Notes: generated from the sequence alone by a model not told the origin. A DNA stretch of 64,000 nucleotides from Thermostichus lividus PCC 6715 (GCF_002754935.1 NZ_CP018092.1:868001-932000); one strand, 5' to 3'; numbered from the stretch's first letter, positions 48,856 to 58,863 are shown. Program-made: numbers and translations.

Positions 48856-48871
48856 GAGCAATTCATTGCTC
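48856..48871. promoter_or_regulatory. perfect inverted repeat in the infC leader
   Basis: GAGCAAT-TC-ATTGCTC, 14 of 16 bases paired, about 40 bases upstream of the infC start. It may be a leader hairpin or an operator. Confidence 0.5.
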
Positions 48872-48912
48872 TTGTATATTTGCTCATTGATTGTATTACG
48901 ACACAGGTACCA

Positions 48913-49443
48913 GTGGCTCTCACCAAAAAAACACAGCAAGATCAACCCATGATTAATGAGCGCATTCGTTTTCCACGGGTGCGAGTTGTTGATAGCGACG
49001 GCTCTCAATTGGGCATTATGACCTCTCAAGAGGCGATGGCGATCGCCCGCGAAAAAGAACTTGACCTCGTTCTTGTCAGCGATAAGGCCGATCCGCCGGT
49101 GTGTAAAATCATTGATTACGGTAAGTTTCGTTTTGAGCAAGAAAAGAAAGCGCGTGAAGCCCGCAAAAAGCAACACACCTCTGATGTTAAGGAGGTGAAG
49201 ATGCGCTACAAAATTGAAGAACACGATTACAATGTTTGCATTAACCGCGCGGAGCGCTTCATCAAAGCAGGAGATAAGGTAAAAGCAACAGTCACCTTCC
49301 GGGGACGGGAAATTCAGCACTCTCACCTTGCAGAAGACCTGCTCAAGCGGATGGCCAATGATTTACAAGCCATAGCCGAGGTGCAGCAACCTCCAAAACA
49401 AGAAGGCCGCAATATGATTATGTTTTTGGCACCGAAACGCTGA
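48913..49443 (+). CDS. infC: translation initiation factor IF-3
   Basis: Binds the 30S subunit and checks the start codon. 176 residues from GTG 48913 ([20 protein letters not shown]); earlier in-frame codons are not conserved. IF-3 signatures: [37 protein letters not shown], and the C-terminal [10 protein letters not shown]. The non-ATG start fits the known habit of infC genes, which regulate themselves through start-codon checking. An inverted repeat lies in the leader. Confidence 0.95.
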   Translation: MALTKKTQQDQPMINERIRFPRVRVVDSDGSQLGIMTSQEAMAIAREKELDLVLVSDKADPPVCKIIDYGKFRFEQEKKAREARKKQHTSDVKEVKMRYKIEEHDYNVCINRAERFIKAGDKVKATVTFRGREIQHSHLAEDLLKRMANDLQAIAEVQQPPKQEGRNMIMFLAPKR

Positions 49444-49457
49444 TTTTGCTAGTCGCA

Positions 49458-50207
49458 ATGGTTAAGTTTCGCCCCGATCGCTCGTTGCAACTACCGGTGG
49501 CACCTGTGTCCTCCCACGGGGGTCTCTGGTTAATTGCTGCCGCTGTTGCCACAGTGATCCTCTGGCAGGTACCGCTGGGGAACTACCTTCTCTATCCGTT
49601 TACAATTTTAGCCACATGGTTTCATGAAATGGGGCACGGCCTCACCGCTATCCTGCTGGGGGGCTACTTCCGTGAATTAGTCATTTTCCCCAATGGTTCA
49701 GGGTTTGCCCACTATGGTGGCGAGGTGTTGTTGGGGCGGTTGGGGCATGGGTTGGTGGCGATCGGCGGGCCACTGGGGCCAGCCATTGCTGGTAGTGTGT
49801 TGATTTTGTCATCGCGATCGCCGCATGCAACTAGCCTTTGCCTCCAAGCCTTAGGCATTATTATCATGGTTTCAACCCTTTTGTGGGTGCGCTCCCTGTT
49901 TGGCATTCTCGTGATGCCCCTCATTGGGTTAGGGGTACTATTGATTGCCTATCGGGGAAGCCGCTGGCTGAAGGACTTTAGTATTCAATTTTTGGGGGTG
50001 CAAGCCTGTATTAGTACCTTTCAGCAGGTGGGCTACCTCTTCACCTACAGTGTTCCCAGTGGTCACCTCTCCGACACGGGTTTACTGCAAAAGTATCTGT
50101 TTTTGCCCTATTGGCTGTGGGGTGCGGCAATTTCGTTCTTGACAGTGGCGCTGCTGGTATGGAGCCTGAAAACCGCCTATAGCTCTCCCCCCTCGCTGCC
50201 TCAGTAA
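49458..50207 (+). CDS. M50B-type membrane metallopeptidase
   Basis: 249 residues with about six TMs. The zinc motif HEMGHG follows the first TM pair (TWFHEMGHGLTAILLGGYF), and GHGLVAIGGPLGPA is the typical second conserved stretch of M50 proteins. It belongs to the cyanobacterial M50B group with no assigned substrate. The 3' end overlaps the convergent mnmD by 7 bases; it starts 15 bases after infC, probably in the same transcript. Confidence 0.82.
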   Translation: MVKFRPDRSLQLPVAPVSSHGGLWLIAAAVATVILWQVPLGNYLLYPFTILATWFHEMGHGLTAILLGGYFRELVIFPNGSGFAHYGGEVLLGRLGHGLVAIGGPLGPAIAGSVLILSSRSPHATSLCLQALGIIIMVSTLLWVRSLFGILVMPLIGLGVLLIAYRGSRWLKDFSIQFLGVQACISTFQQVGYLFTYSVPSGHLSDTGLLQKYLFLPYWLWGAAISFLTVALLVWSLKTAYSSPPSLPQ

Positions 50208-51085
50208 ATTCCCCAGCGTCGTCGCCATTGGCTGGTGGACTCCCGCCCTGAGGTCTGCTGCTCGGCATACCGCCGTGCCTGAATCTGCTGCGGCGTATCT
50301 ATAAGGCAGGGGTCACGATAGGGAATGCCGGCGCGGGTTTGCAGGTGCTCCTGTTCCATCGCAGACAGGGGAATCAAGCCTGAAGACTGCCAGCGGGCAA
50401 TGGTGCCCTGAGACCACTCATGAGGGGCGTGGGGGGCACGCAAGGGCAGGGTGCCAATGTGCAAACCGGCCGCTAACAGTGCAGATCGCACCGCTGCTGC
50501 GCGGGAGTAGGTGGCCAGATACCCATCGGGCGCCAGACACCGCGCCACAACCCGCAAAAACTCGACGCTCCACAATTGGGGACACCGCTGCGGCGAAAAG
50601 GGGTCAAGGAAAATTGCATCGGCCTGAAAGCCGCTAGCTGCAAGGTCTTGAATGGTTTGGCGGGCATCGCCTAGGCACAGTTGCGCCTGACAGTTCGCTG
50701 TGGTGTAGCGGTGGTGGTGCGCCAAGGCACGTAGAACCTCGAGGACGGACTCCGGCCAGGGTGGCATGATGGCGATCGCCGCCACCGGAACCGTTGCATC
50801 CAGTTCCAGACCAACCACTGTAATATGGCAATGGGGATGCCGCTGCCAGATCACATCGAGGGCGGCGGCGGTATTGTAGCCAAGGCCATAGCAAATATCC
50901 AAGAGGGTGACATGGGAGCGTTGGCTTTTTTCTTCTAGCGCAGTAGCGATCGCAAACTTTTCTAGAGCTTCCTGCTGCGCACCCGTGCGGCTATGAAAGC
51001 TCTCACCAAATTCTGCTGAGAAGAAGGTGGTCGAGCCATCAGCGGTAGGTTGAGGCAGCCATACACCCATGGGACGCTCCGACAT
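50201..51085 (-). CDS. mnmD: tRNA 5-methylaminomethyl-2-thiouridine methyltransferase (MnmD type)
   Basis: A SAM-dependent methyltransferase of 294 residues. LLDICYGLGYNTAAALDVIW is the SAM loop, DAIFLDPFSPQRCPQLWS the catalytic segment conserved in the DUF752/MnmC methylase domain. No FAD oxidase domain is fused, as is usual in cyanobacteria. It completes mnm5s2U34 in tRNA. Confidence 0.88.
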   Translation of the reverse strand: MSERPMGVWLPQPTADGSTTFFSAEFGESFHSRTGAQQEALEKFAIATALEEKSQRSHVTLLDICYGLGYNTAAALDVIWQRHPHCHITVVGLELDATVPVAAIAIMPPWPESVLEVLRALAHHHRYTTANCQAQLCLGDARQTIQDLAASGFQADAIFLDPFSPQRCPQLWSVEFLRVVARCLAPDGYLATYSRAAAVRSALLAAGLHIGTLPLRAPHAPHEWSQGTIARWQSSGLIPLSAMEQEHLQTRAGIPYRDPCLIDTPQQIQARRYAEQQTSGRESTSQWRRRWGIY

Positions 51086-51143
51086 TCACAAATACAAATT
51101 GGGCAACACGCAACCCTAGCGAATAGACGATGCCTCGTGGTAG

Positions 51144-51938
51144 CTATGACCCCTTTTTGTTTTTGCCAGTGGAACGGCTCTTACCGCTCCCTTTCTTGCT
51201 TTTCGAACTTGAACCAGCAAAGCCTTTCGACTCGGCCTCCGTTGGTGAGGGAGCCGGTTCCGGTGCCGGCGCAGCAGCAGCCATGGCTTGGGTTTGTGCT
51301 GCTACCTCCTGCGCAAGATTAGTCTCCTGCTTTTCGATACCTTCCCCCAAAACAAAGCGTTGGAATCGCCGTACTTGGATATTTTCCCCTAGTTCAGCGA
51401 TTTTTTCCTTCACTAGCTCTTCAACGGTCTTAGACTGATCGCGAATAAAGGGCTGATTCAGCAAACACAACTCTTTCAGCGTTTTTTCTAGCTTGCCGGC
51501 AACAATTTTTTCCTTGACCTCCGGTGGCTTACCTTGCAGGGCATCAGAGCCAAGAGCAATTTGGCGTTCCTTTTCCTTATAGTCAGCCGGAATATCATCG
51601 ATAGAGACAAATTCCACGTTTGGACACGCAGCAATTTGCTTGGCAATATCTTGAACCAGTGCCTTGAATTTTTCGTTGCGGGCAACAAAGTCGGTCTCGC
51701 AGTTGACCTCGACCAGAACCCCAATGCGACCGCCGGTGTGGATGTAGCTATCCACCAGTCCTTCACTGGTGACACGGCCTGCCTTTTTACCGGCTGAGGC
51801 TAAGCCCTTTTGCCGTAGCCAAGCAATGGCCGCTTCCATGTCGCCGTTAGACTCTTGCAGCGCTTTTTTGCAGTCCATCATGCCGGCACCGGTCTTGTCG
51901 CGCAGTTCTTTGACTAATTTGGCTGAAATCTCTGCCAT
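51144..51938 (-). CDS. tsf: elongation factor Ts
   Basis: Recharges EF-Tu with GTP. 264 residues: [20 protein letters not shown] at the start and [13 protein letters not shown] in the core. The C-terminus carries an additional low-complexity tail ([18 protein letters not shown], then Ser/Lys/Gly repeats), not present in most homologues. It lies 17 bases after rpsB, the standard rpsB-tsf operon. Confidence 0.96.
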   Translation of the reverse strand: MAEISAKLVKELRDKTGAGMMDCKKALQESNGDMEAAIAWLRQKGLASAGKKAGRVTSEGLVDSYIHTGGRIGVLVEVNCETDFVARNEKFKALVQDIAKQIAACPNVEFVSIDDIPADYKEKERQIALGSDALQGKPPEVKEKIVAGKLEKTLKELCLLNQPFIRDQSKTVEELVKEKIAELGENIQVRRFQRFVLGEGIEKQETNLAQEVAAQTQAMAAAAPAPEPAPSPTEAESKGFAGSSSKSKKGSGKSRSTGKNKKGS

Positions 51939-51955
51939 GGTGTGTTCCTCAACGA

Positions 51956-52732
51956 TTAAGCGTCAGATTCATCGGGAATATCAAGGGATTCAGCATCGCC
52001 ATCTGCACTTTCATCCTCTTCAGGAAGATCGAGTTCTGGCTCATCCAACTGGCCATGGCGACCTTCGTAGATCGCATCGGCCAGCTTGCCCACAATCAGC
52101 TTAATGGAACGAATGGCATCATCGTTAGCCGGAATGGGAATATCCACTTGATTGGGGTCACAGTTGGTATCTAATAGCGCCACAATGGGAATGCCTAACT
52201 TTTGACACTCAGCTACGGCATTGTACTCTCGTTTGACATCAACGATGATGGCCACATCGGGCAAGCGACGCATTTGCTTAATACCACCAAGGTACTTTTG
52301 CAGTCGCGATAGCTCTCGCCGCAGTGTCGAGGCTTCTTGCTTGGGACGCAGATCAATGAGGCCACTTTCTTCCATGCTTTCTAGTTCTTTGAGGCGATCC
52401 ACGCGGGTTTTAATCGTATTCCAGTTGGTGAGCATTCCCCCCAACCAGCGTTGGTTCACATAGTAGCTGCCGCAACGCAACGCCTCTTGATGGATGATGC
52501 CCGCTGCTTGCCGCTTTGTGCCAATAAACAAGAAGCGTTTGCCTTTTTCGGAGGCCTCACGGATGTAGTGATAGGCTTCATCCACCAGTTGAGCCGTTTG
52601 CACAAGGTCAATGATGTGCACCCCATTGCGAACGGTAAAAATGTAGGGTGCCATGCGGGGGTTCCAACGCCGCGCTTGGTGGCCAAAGTGAACCCCTGCC
52701 TCGAGCATCTGGGCAAGGCTTAAAACAGACAT
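51956..52732 (-). CDS. rpsB: 30S ribosomal protein S2
   Basis: 258 residues, beginning [19 protein letters not shown] with [12 protein letters not shown] and [16 protein letters not shown]. The acidic C-terminal tail ([20 protein letters not shown]) is longer than in E. coli. First gene of rpsB-tsf. The leader upstream can form alternative hairpins. Confidence 0.97.
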   Translation of the reverse strand: MSVLSLAQMLEAGVHFGHQARRWNPRMAPYIFTVRNGVHIIDLVQTAQLVDEAYHYIREASEKGKRFLFIGTKRQAAGIIHQEALRCGSYYVNQRWLGGMLTNWNTIKTRVDRLKELESMEESGLIDLRPKQEASTLRRELSRLQKYLGGIKQMRRLPDVAIIVDVKREYNAVAECQKLGIPIVALLDTNCDPNQVDIPIPANDDAIRSIKLIVGKLADAIYEGRHGQLDEPELDLPEEDESADGDAESLDIPDESDA

Positions 52733-52760
52733 TCAGTTGTACTCCTATGGGTTAAGCGAC

Positions 52761-52801
52761 CATCCGCCATCATCCGGTGAGGACACCCAAGGGGACGGAT
52801 G
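52761..52801 (-). promoter_or_regulatory. rpsB leader with alternative stems
   Basis: On the minus strand CATCCG (52801-52796) can pair with either of two CGGATG sequences (52776-52771 and 52766-52761), mutually exclusive. It ends about 30 bases before the rpsB start, so it may serve autoregulation by S2. Confidence 0.45.
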
Positions 52802-52964
52802 TGTAAAATTCACAGACTTTCTATCATAGCAAGTTTAGTCTCTCTTTTTTGAGGCGCATTTTTGTGCCGCAGCAGAAACCAGAGCATCTTAGCTTCAGAC
52901 TCCCATAGCAATTTCCAGCATCCCTCGATATGATGGAGGCAATGCCGTTACTTAACATTTAGTA

Positions 52965-54335
52965 ATGTTGGTACAACCTTCGCAACCTCAACGCTGGTTC
53001 CAGTGGTTACAAAAAACACTGCTGTTTGGTCAAGACCCCAGTGGTGAATTGTTTGCCATTTTGTTGGTCTATTTTGTGCAAGGGGTTTTGGGGTTGGCAC
53101 GGCTAGCCATCAGTTTTTTCTTTAAGGATGAATTGGGTCTCTCTCCGGCTGAAGTGGCGGCGTTGATGGGGGTGGCGGCACTACCGTGGGTGATCAAGCC
53201 GGTATTTGGCTTGGTCTCCGATAGTTGGCCCCTCTTTGGCTTTCGGCGCCGCTCTTACCTAGTCCTTTCGGGGCTATTGGGATGCGGGGCATGGCTGAGC
53301 TTGGGAACTTGGGTGCAAACGGCGTGGCAAGCGACCCTAGCGATTCTGGTTGCCTCCATTGCCATTGCCCTTAGTGATGTCATTGTTGACTCCTTAGTGG
53401 TGGAGCGGGCGCGTCAGGAGTCAGCCACTGAAACAGGAACGCTGCAATCCCTAAGCTGGGCAGCCACGGCCTTGGGGGGAATCCTCACGGCTTACTTCAG
53501 TGGTCAACTGCTGCAATGGGTGAGTACGCGCACGGTGTTTTTGCTCACGGCCACCTTTCCCCTACTGGTTTCAGCGGTGGCAGGGGCGATCGCTGAAGAT
53601 CGCATCAGGGTTGCTCCAGACCTGCGGCAAACATGGCAGCACATTGGTCGCGTGCGCACGGCAATGATGCAAAAGACCATTTGGCTGCCGGTCGCTTTTC
53701 TCTTTCTTTGGCAGGCTACACCGGGGTCAGAATCAGCGTTTTTCTTTTTCACCACCAATGCGCTAGGGTTTGAGCCAGAATTTCTGGGACGGGTGCGCCT
53801 TGTCACCAGTGTGGCATCGCTACTGGGAGTATGGCTCTTTCAGCGCTACCTTAAAACTTTACCCATTCGTACAATCTTTTTCTGGAGTACCATTCTCTCA
53901 GCCGTGCTGGGTTTATCGAGTTTAATTCTGGTGACCCATCTCAATCGCCAATGGGGCATTAGTGATGAGTGGTTTAGCTTGGGGGATAGCCTTGTTCTGG
54001 CGGTGATGGGTCAAATTGCTTTCATGCCAGTGTTAGTGTTAGCCGCACGCCTGTGCCCCCCAGGGATTGAAGCCACTCTGTTTGCGCTACTGATGTCCAT
54101 TAGTAATCTTGCTAATTTGGTCTCCCATGAACTGGGGGCGCTTCTGACCCATTGGTTGGGGATTACAGAGCATAATTTTGACCGATTGTGGTTGCTGGTG
54201 CTAATAACCAACGTGAGTACGCTGCTGCCCTTGCCCCTGCTCGGTTGGCTACCCCAGCAGATTAAGCCCCCCACCTCTAGCGCCACCAAGGCGACTGTCT
54301 CTGTTGATGTTGAATTGGAGCCAAGTGTCTCATGA
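52965..54335 (+). CDS. folate/biopterin transporter (FBT/BT1 family)
   Basis: A 12-TM major-facilitator-like carrier of 456 residues. Family motifs: GLARLAISFFFKDELGLSPA near the N-terminus, PWVIKPVFGLVSDSWPLFGF and DVIVDSLVVERARQES. Homologues in Synechocystis and plant plastids move folates. It overlaps the following carotenoid oxygenase by 4 bases (ATGA), so the two are coupled. Confidence 0.9.
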   Translation: MLVQPSQPQRWFQWLQKTLLFGQDPSGELFAILLVYFVQGVLGLARLAISFFFKDELGLSPAEVAALMGVAALPWVIKPVFGLVSDSWPLFGFRRRSYLVLSGLLGCGAWLSLGTWVQTAWQATLAILVASIAIALSDVIVDSLVVERARQESATETGTLQSLSWAATALGGILTAYFSGQLLQWVSTRTVFLLTATFPLLVSAVAGAIAEDRIRVAPDLRQTWQHIGRVRTAMMQKTIWLPVAFLFLWQATPGSESAFFFFTTNALGFEPEFLGRVRLVTSVASLLGVWLFQRYLKTLPIRTIFFWSTILSAVLGLSSLILVTHLNRQWGISDEWFSLGDSLVLAVMGQIAFMPVLVLAARLCPPGIEATLFALLMSISNLANLVSHELGALLTHWLGITEHNFDRLWLLVLITNVSTLLPLPLLGWLPQQIKPPTSSATKATVSVDVELEPSVS

Positions 54336-55813
54336 CTGGATTATTGACCGGCGATCGCCCCTATAGCATGGCCGACTGGCGGGGCGGTACTCAGTCTCTC
54401 ACTGAAGAATACGACTATTGGATTGATGAAGTGGAGGGCACTGTTCCCAAGGATCTCAACGGTACCCTCTACCGTAATGGCCCTGGCTTACTGGAGCGGG
54501 GTGGGGTCTCCCTTGCCCATCCCTTTGATGGTGATGGCATGATCTGCGCCTTTCACTTTGAACAGGGGCGGGTGCACTTTCGCAATCGCTACGTGCGCAC
54601 AGCCGGGTTTCTAGAAGAAGAAAAAGCCGATCGCCTTCTCTATCGCGGTGTCTTTGGCACCCAAAAGCCCGGGGGCTGGCTGGCGAATTTTTTAGACACT
54701 CGCATTAAAAATATTGCCAATACCCACATCATTTATTGGGGGGGCAAGTTACTGGCTTTGTGGGAAGCAGGTCTTCCCCATCGTCTGGATCCGGCCACCC
54801 TAGAGACCCTAGGGTTAGACAATCTAGACGGCCTCTTAGGCGAACACGATGCCTTTGCAGCGCATCCCCGCTTTGACCCCCAAACGCAACGGCTTGTTAA
54901 CTTTGCACTCAAGCCCGGACTCAATACCCGCATTCACCTCTACGAATTTGCTGCCACGGGAGAGTGTGTCTCGCAGCCCGTCTTCCAGATTCCTGGGTTT
55001 GCCTTTATTCACGACATTGCGCTCACCCCACACTACGCCATTGTGTTTCAAAACCCGGTGCGGCTCAACCCCTTACCTTACCTATTGGGATTGCGCGGAG
55101 CAGCGCAGTGTATTCAATTTAATGCCAACGAGCCCACGCGCATCTGGCTTTTGCCAAGAGCGGGGGGGGCACCGCAACAGTTCACAATGCCAGCCTGCTT
55201 TGTCTTTCATCATGCCAATGCCTATGAAGCTGGCGACGAGATTCACATCGAGTCCATTGCCTACAGCCACTTCCCCACCCTCGACCCGGGCACAGATTTT
55301 CGTGAGGTGAATTTTGCATCTCTCCCCGCCAGTTTGCTGTGGCACATCACCATCCATCGACCCACGGACAAGGTAATCTCAACCATAGTGGACGATCGCC
55401 CCTGCGAATTTCCAGTGGTGCATCCAGCTAAGGTGGGGCAGCCCTACCGCTACACCTACCTAGCGGCTGGTCATGATCCTAAGATCAATGCCCCTTTGCA
55501 GGCACTTTGGCGGCGCGATCGCCACAGCGGTGAGCAGCAGTTTTGGTCAGCAGCACCCCAAGGATTTGTCGGCGAACCCATTTTTGTCCCCCGGGGTCTC
55601 GATCAGGGGAGTTTTCTCTGGCACGGCTCCCAAGACGAAGACGATGGCTGGGTGTTACAGGTCATGTACGATGCCAGTTCCCACACGTCCCAATTACTGA
55701 TTTTTGATGCTGCGGCCATCCATGGCGGCCCCATTGCCCGTCTGCACCTAAAGCACCATATCCCCTATGGGTTGCACGGCTCATTTACAACTTACAGCGG
55801 TTTGCATAACTAA
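54332..55813 (+). CDS. carotenoid cleavage oxygenase
   Basis: 493 residues, seven-bladed propeller family. Iron-binding histidines are expected in HIIYWGG, FIHDIAL and FHHANAYE, and in the last blade near LHGSFTTY; HPFDGDGMI and GLLERGG are typical. Cyanobacterial members cleave apocarotenals to retinal or similar products. Coupled with the folate/biopterin transporter. The 55814-56035 stretch behind it holds a few open frames of no recognised family. Confidence 0.9.
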   Translation: MTGLLTGDRPYSMADWRGGTQSLTEEYDYWIDEVEGTVPKDLNGTLYRNGPGLLERGGVSLAHPFDGDGMICAFHFEQGRVHFRNRYVRTAGFLEEEKADRLLYRGVFGTQKPGGWLANFLDTRIKNIANTHIIYWGGKLLALWEAGLPHRLDPATLETLGLDNLDGLLGEHDAFAAHPRFDPQTQRLVNFALKPGLNTRIHLYEFAATGECVSQPVFQIPGFAFIHDIALTPHYAIVFQNPVRLNPLPYLLGLRGAAQCIQFNANEPTRIWLLPRAGGAPQQFTMPACFVFHHANAYEAGDEIHIESIAYSHFPTLDPGTDFREVNFASLPASLLWHITIHRPTDKVISTIVDDRPCEFPVVHPAKVGQPYRYTYLAAGHDPKINAPLQALWRRDRHSGEQQFWSAAPQGFVGEPIFVPRGLDQGSFLWHGSQDEDDGWVLQVMYDASSHTSQLLIFDAAAIHGGPIARLHLKHHIPYGLHGSFTTYSGLHN

Positions 55814-56035
55814 CTGGCACAGCAGCAGCAGTGAGCAAAGTCATTCTTCAACGTCTCAGAAATTGTTTCTGCAAGAATTGTCCCATATCGTTGCGGAAAC
55901 CGCTGTATTACAACTGTCTTTATGGGCCATCTCTTCCAGAGTTGTGGCGATCCGAAATTCGCTGTGACTCTCTACCCTCTCTAGATAGCCTCAGCCACGC
56001 GCACAACGTAGGGCTATGGCAGGCGTTGCGTTGGA

Positions 56036-56300
56036 TTGACACTCCCACCACCTAAAGGTGGGGGATTCTTACGCAGTCCATAAACGAACTCATAAAGGCG
56101 TTGTCAAGACGCCCCTACACAGTTCCTAGAGGCAAAGCCCCAAGGTTCTGCTTACTTGTAACAACTGTCGCCGATTGGGTTTTTCACCAAGGATGGCGAC
56201 CAAGTATAGTTTAACACAGAGCAACTAAAGTTGCTTTAGGGCTTTTCCACCCCGTACTAAAGTACGGAGCTACCAAGCTAACCCTCTGTGTTGTCTTTCT
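56036..56300 (-). mobile_element. IS605-type mini-element with 91-bp right-end copy 2
   Basis: Minus-strand element. The left end has perfect hairpins CCGTACT-TT-AGTACGG (56252-56267) and GCAACT-TT-AGTTGC (56221-56234), then GTGTTAAACTATACTTG. The right end at 56036-56126 matches 21974-22064 at 89 of 91 positions and ends at TCAA (56039-56036). About 95 bases of interior show no TnpB. The region 55814-56343 (530 bases) holds nothing else I can support. Confidence 0.75.
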
Positions 56301-56343
56301 CAACGTGGTGAAAAGGATCCCTCAACTAAACCCCTCAAAGAAT

Positions 56344-57477
56344 TTAACTCTCGCCAAAAACCTGTACAGTGCCGGACGGCATCAGCACTAACCGTAGCAA
56401 GATGGGCTGATTGCTGCCAAAGGGACTAGCCAAGGGGCTTTCCCGTAGGGGAATGGGGGTGCGATCAATAAAGCGTACCGCAGCGCCGTTCAGGGGTAAT
56501 GCCTGGGCAAGGGTGCCGTCAGGATTCAGAACCAGCCGATACTCTAGAGATGTGTCTAAACTAGTGGGGGCTGCCAGCGATCTTGAAAATACGTTTTTAC
56601 TTCCCGCAGGGTTGTGGCTGACACAGAACTACTGGCGGGCGGCGCAATTGGTGCGGCGCTAATGCCTGCAGAGACGCGACTTTGGGGAGACTCGACCACC
56701 ACATTATTTTGATCCGGATTTTGATCCGGCACGGGAGCGGGTTCAACAGCAGCGATAGGTGGGGAGGGAGCACTGCCGGTGGGGGCATCTCCGGTGGCGG
56801 CGGTAGGGGAACTAGCTCGGTGGTACTGGGGGGGTGGCCGGGGGAGCCTCTGGTGTGGTTGGCAGGGGAGCAAGTTCAGGATTCAGGGTTGGTTCCGGCA
56901 AGGGCAGCGGTGTTGTTAACGATGGCAAGCTGGCCTGATCTGTGGGAATAGGCGCTTGACTGAGGGGCATCGGTGAGCGCAGCAACCACTGTTGGCTGAG
57001 GGTGAAGACAGCTAAAACCCCTACGGCAATGGCAGTGCTCTTAAGCCAAATGGGAATTTGTGCCAGTTTGGCTTGGGAGGTGGCCACCAGCTCTGGTAAG
57101 GGTTGCATGGCGGCTGACCAGTCATCTAAGACGGTGGCTAAGTCGTACAGCTCGGTCAGTTTGAGAGCTACAACCTCGTGCTCTGGCCAATGGAGTTCGT
57201 GCTCCAAGAGAGATCGCGATCGCAGGGAAATGTTATCTTCCCTAACGGTAACTGGTGTGACTCGGCGACTCAGCAGCGCATCAATGTAGGTATTGACGGC
57301 GGTTTTTAAGCGATAAAGCTGGCGATCGTTGCCTGTCACAGTGAGTTGTTGACCGAGGTGGAGGGTAAAGTGCAGCGATCGCACGGGGGCACGGGGCAAG
57401 GTTTGGCTCAGGGGCAAAAATTCAGCGGCGACCTCAAGCTCGCAAGTGGGCTGGTGATAGCTTAGCGTCGTACTCAT
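56344..57477 (-). pseudogene. DUF4335 family protein with two compensating frameshifts
   Basis: From ATG 57477 (MSTTLSYHQPTCELEVAAEF) a globular domain, a TM (LKSTAIAVGVLAVFTLSQ) and a proline-rich linker follow. The frame is lost in a run of seven Gs (plus 56828-56834), where one base fewer gives SSPTAATGDAPTGSAP. It is regained at five Gs (56566-56570), where one base more gives YRLVLNPDGTLAQALPLNG. The conserved C-terminal domain ends FIDRTPIPLRES... up to TAA 56344. The DUF4335 assignment rests on this C-terminal part and on the DUF3038 neighbour. Function unknown. Both indels are in homopolymers. Confidence 0.8.
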
Positions 57478-58103
57478 CAGGCATCTGAGTGGGGAAACAG
57501 GGTGGGTAGATCGGCGGTGGGTTGTGGGGTGGGTTCTGGCTCCAGTAGCTCTAGAGGTGGCTCTTCTGGTGGGGCAGTTCGCTCTAGTAGCGCCATCCAA
57601 AGGCGGCGCGATCCTTGGGGCGTACTGTAAAACAGCAGATCAACCAGTAAGTCTAAGCCTAACTGCGTCAGCTCTTCGCCATTGAGGCTGGGACTAGCCA
57701 TTCGTTCTGCATACAAACTGGTAAAACGATCCAGATAATCCCCTAGCAGGGGATCATGGTATGGAGGGTGCTGCTGTTCCACCTGCTGTTGCCAATGCTC
57801 GACCGCTGTGCGAATGGTTTGCTGATGGCGCTGAGCTAAGCGGCTGCAGACAAGAGCAAGAGCACGGGCTTCATCAATATCCAGCTTGCGACGACCACTA
57901 CGACCCCGCCGCAAGGGGCTGGATTGGCGTAGTCGCCATAGCCCAACCCGATCCGGTAGGTACGCTTCAAACCCCATGGCTCCCGCCAAGGCCAAAACCT
58001 CACCTGAGCCAATATGAGCCAGTGCCTCAAGGCTGAGGAGAATCAGGTCAATCTGCGCTTTGATCGGCAGTGAGGTGGCCAGCATAGGGTAGGAATGGGT
58101 CAA
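57477..58103 (-). CDS. DUF3038 family protein
   Basis: 208 residues, of a family found beside DUF4335 in cyanobacteria. Recognisable stretches: LILLSLEALAHIGSGEVLAL, GLWRLRQSSPLRRGRSG and LGLDLLVDLLFYSTPQGSRR. Its stop and the next start share one base (TGATG), so translation is coupled. Unknown function. Confidence 0.85.
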   Translation of the reverse strand: MTHSYPMLATSLPIKAQIDLILLSLEALAHIGSGEVLALAGAMGFEAYLPDRVGLWRLRQSSPLRRGRSGRRKLDIDEARALALVCSRLAQRHQQTIRTAVEHWQQQVEQQHPPYHDPLLGDYLDRFTSLYAERMASPSLNGEELTQLGLDLLVDLLFYSTPQGSRRLWMALLERTAPPEEPPLELLEPEPTPQPTADLPTLFPHSDA

Positions 58104-58303
58104 ACAACCGGGAGGCCCAGCATGGCTCGTAGCGTTAAGGCCACAAACGCCAACAGGCCGACCATTAGCCCCACCAAGGCGATCGCGCTGGCGGGGCGCT
58201 TAAAGAGAGGCACCAGTGGTTCAACGACATTCCAGACCACCCCGAGCAACACTGTGACAAAGTAGCGTTGATACCGTAGAACGTTTTCCCAAAAGCCATC
58301 CAT
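58100..58303 (-). CDS. DUF751 (Ycf33-like) small membrane protein
   Basis: 67 residues with two hydrophobic segments (YFVTVLLGVVWNVVEPLVPL and ALVGLMVGLLAFVALTL). It fits the DUF751/Ycf33 family of cyanobacteria and algal plastids, with unknown function. It overlaps the DUF3038 gene by 4 bases (ATGA). Confidence 0.82.
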   Translation of the reverse strand: MDGFWENVLRYQRYFVTVLLGVVWNVVEPLVPLFKRPASAIALVGLMVGLLAFVALTLRAMLGLPVV

Positions 58304-58335
58304 GATTGGTTTCCTTGGAAATTGCCACCATGATA

Positions 58336-58863
58336 CTACTTTGGCAGCATCGATTGTGGTGCATCTAAGTATTGAATGGTGAGGGGATCGCCCACCCTGA
58401 GTCCCAGTTCATCCGCCCGTCCTGCCGCCAGTTCCAAGACATAATCAACGGGTACCCCAGACTCGTAGGTCGGACACTCTTGGGTTTGGCAGGGGGGAGC
58501 ATCGGCAACAATGGCCACCACTTGGCCGGATCGAATAAAGATTAAGTCTAAGGCAATTAAACAGTTCTTCATCCAAAAACTGGCCACTTGGGGCGGTGAC
58601 ACCGGAAAGAGCATGCCGCGATTGGCAGCTAATTGCGATCGAAACATCAACCCCAGTTGCTGCTGTGCTGGGGTACGCGCTACCTCCAACTCAATCCAAG
58701 TGTCATGAATGTTGACCTTGGCGGTAATTGGTAGGTATTGCGGTACCCCCCTACTGATCCCTGGGGGGCGATCGCCTTGACTGAGGGCTTGGCAGCCGAG
58801 CAATAGACTGATGCTGATGAGTAGCACCCCCAAAAAACGGATGTTACCCTTCCCGTAAAACAT
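58336..58863 (-). CDS. DUF192 lipoprotein
   Basis: 175 residues. An N-terminal signal with lipobox LLLGC (cysteine about residue 24) indicates a lipoprotein. The DUF192 core is visible: LEVARTPAQQQLGLMFRSQL, GMLFPVSPPQVASFWMKNC, ALDLIFI and VDYVLELAAGRADELGL. DUF192 proteins are small beta domains of unclear function. The start overlaps the end of nblR by 20 bases. Confidence 0.88.
   Translation of the reverse strand: MFYGKGNIRFLGVLLISISLLLGCQALSQGDRPPGISRGVPQYLPITAKVNIHDTWIELEVARTPAQQQLGLMFRSQLAANRGMLFPVSPPQVASFWMKNCLIALDLIFIRSGQVVAIVADAPPCQTQECPTYESGVPVDYVLELAAGRADELGLRVGDPLTIQYLDAPQSMLPK

Noticed and set aside
55831-56055. Cysteine-rich frame before the mini-element as a ComF-like protein
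   Set aside because: The spacing of cysteines (CFCKNC) does not fit ComF and the frame runs into the right-end hairpin.
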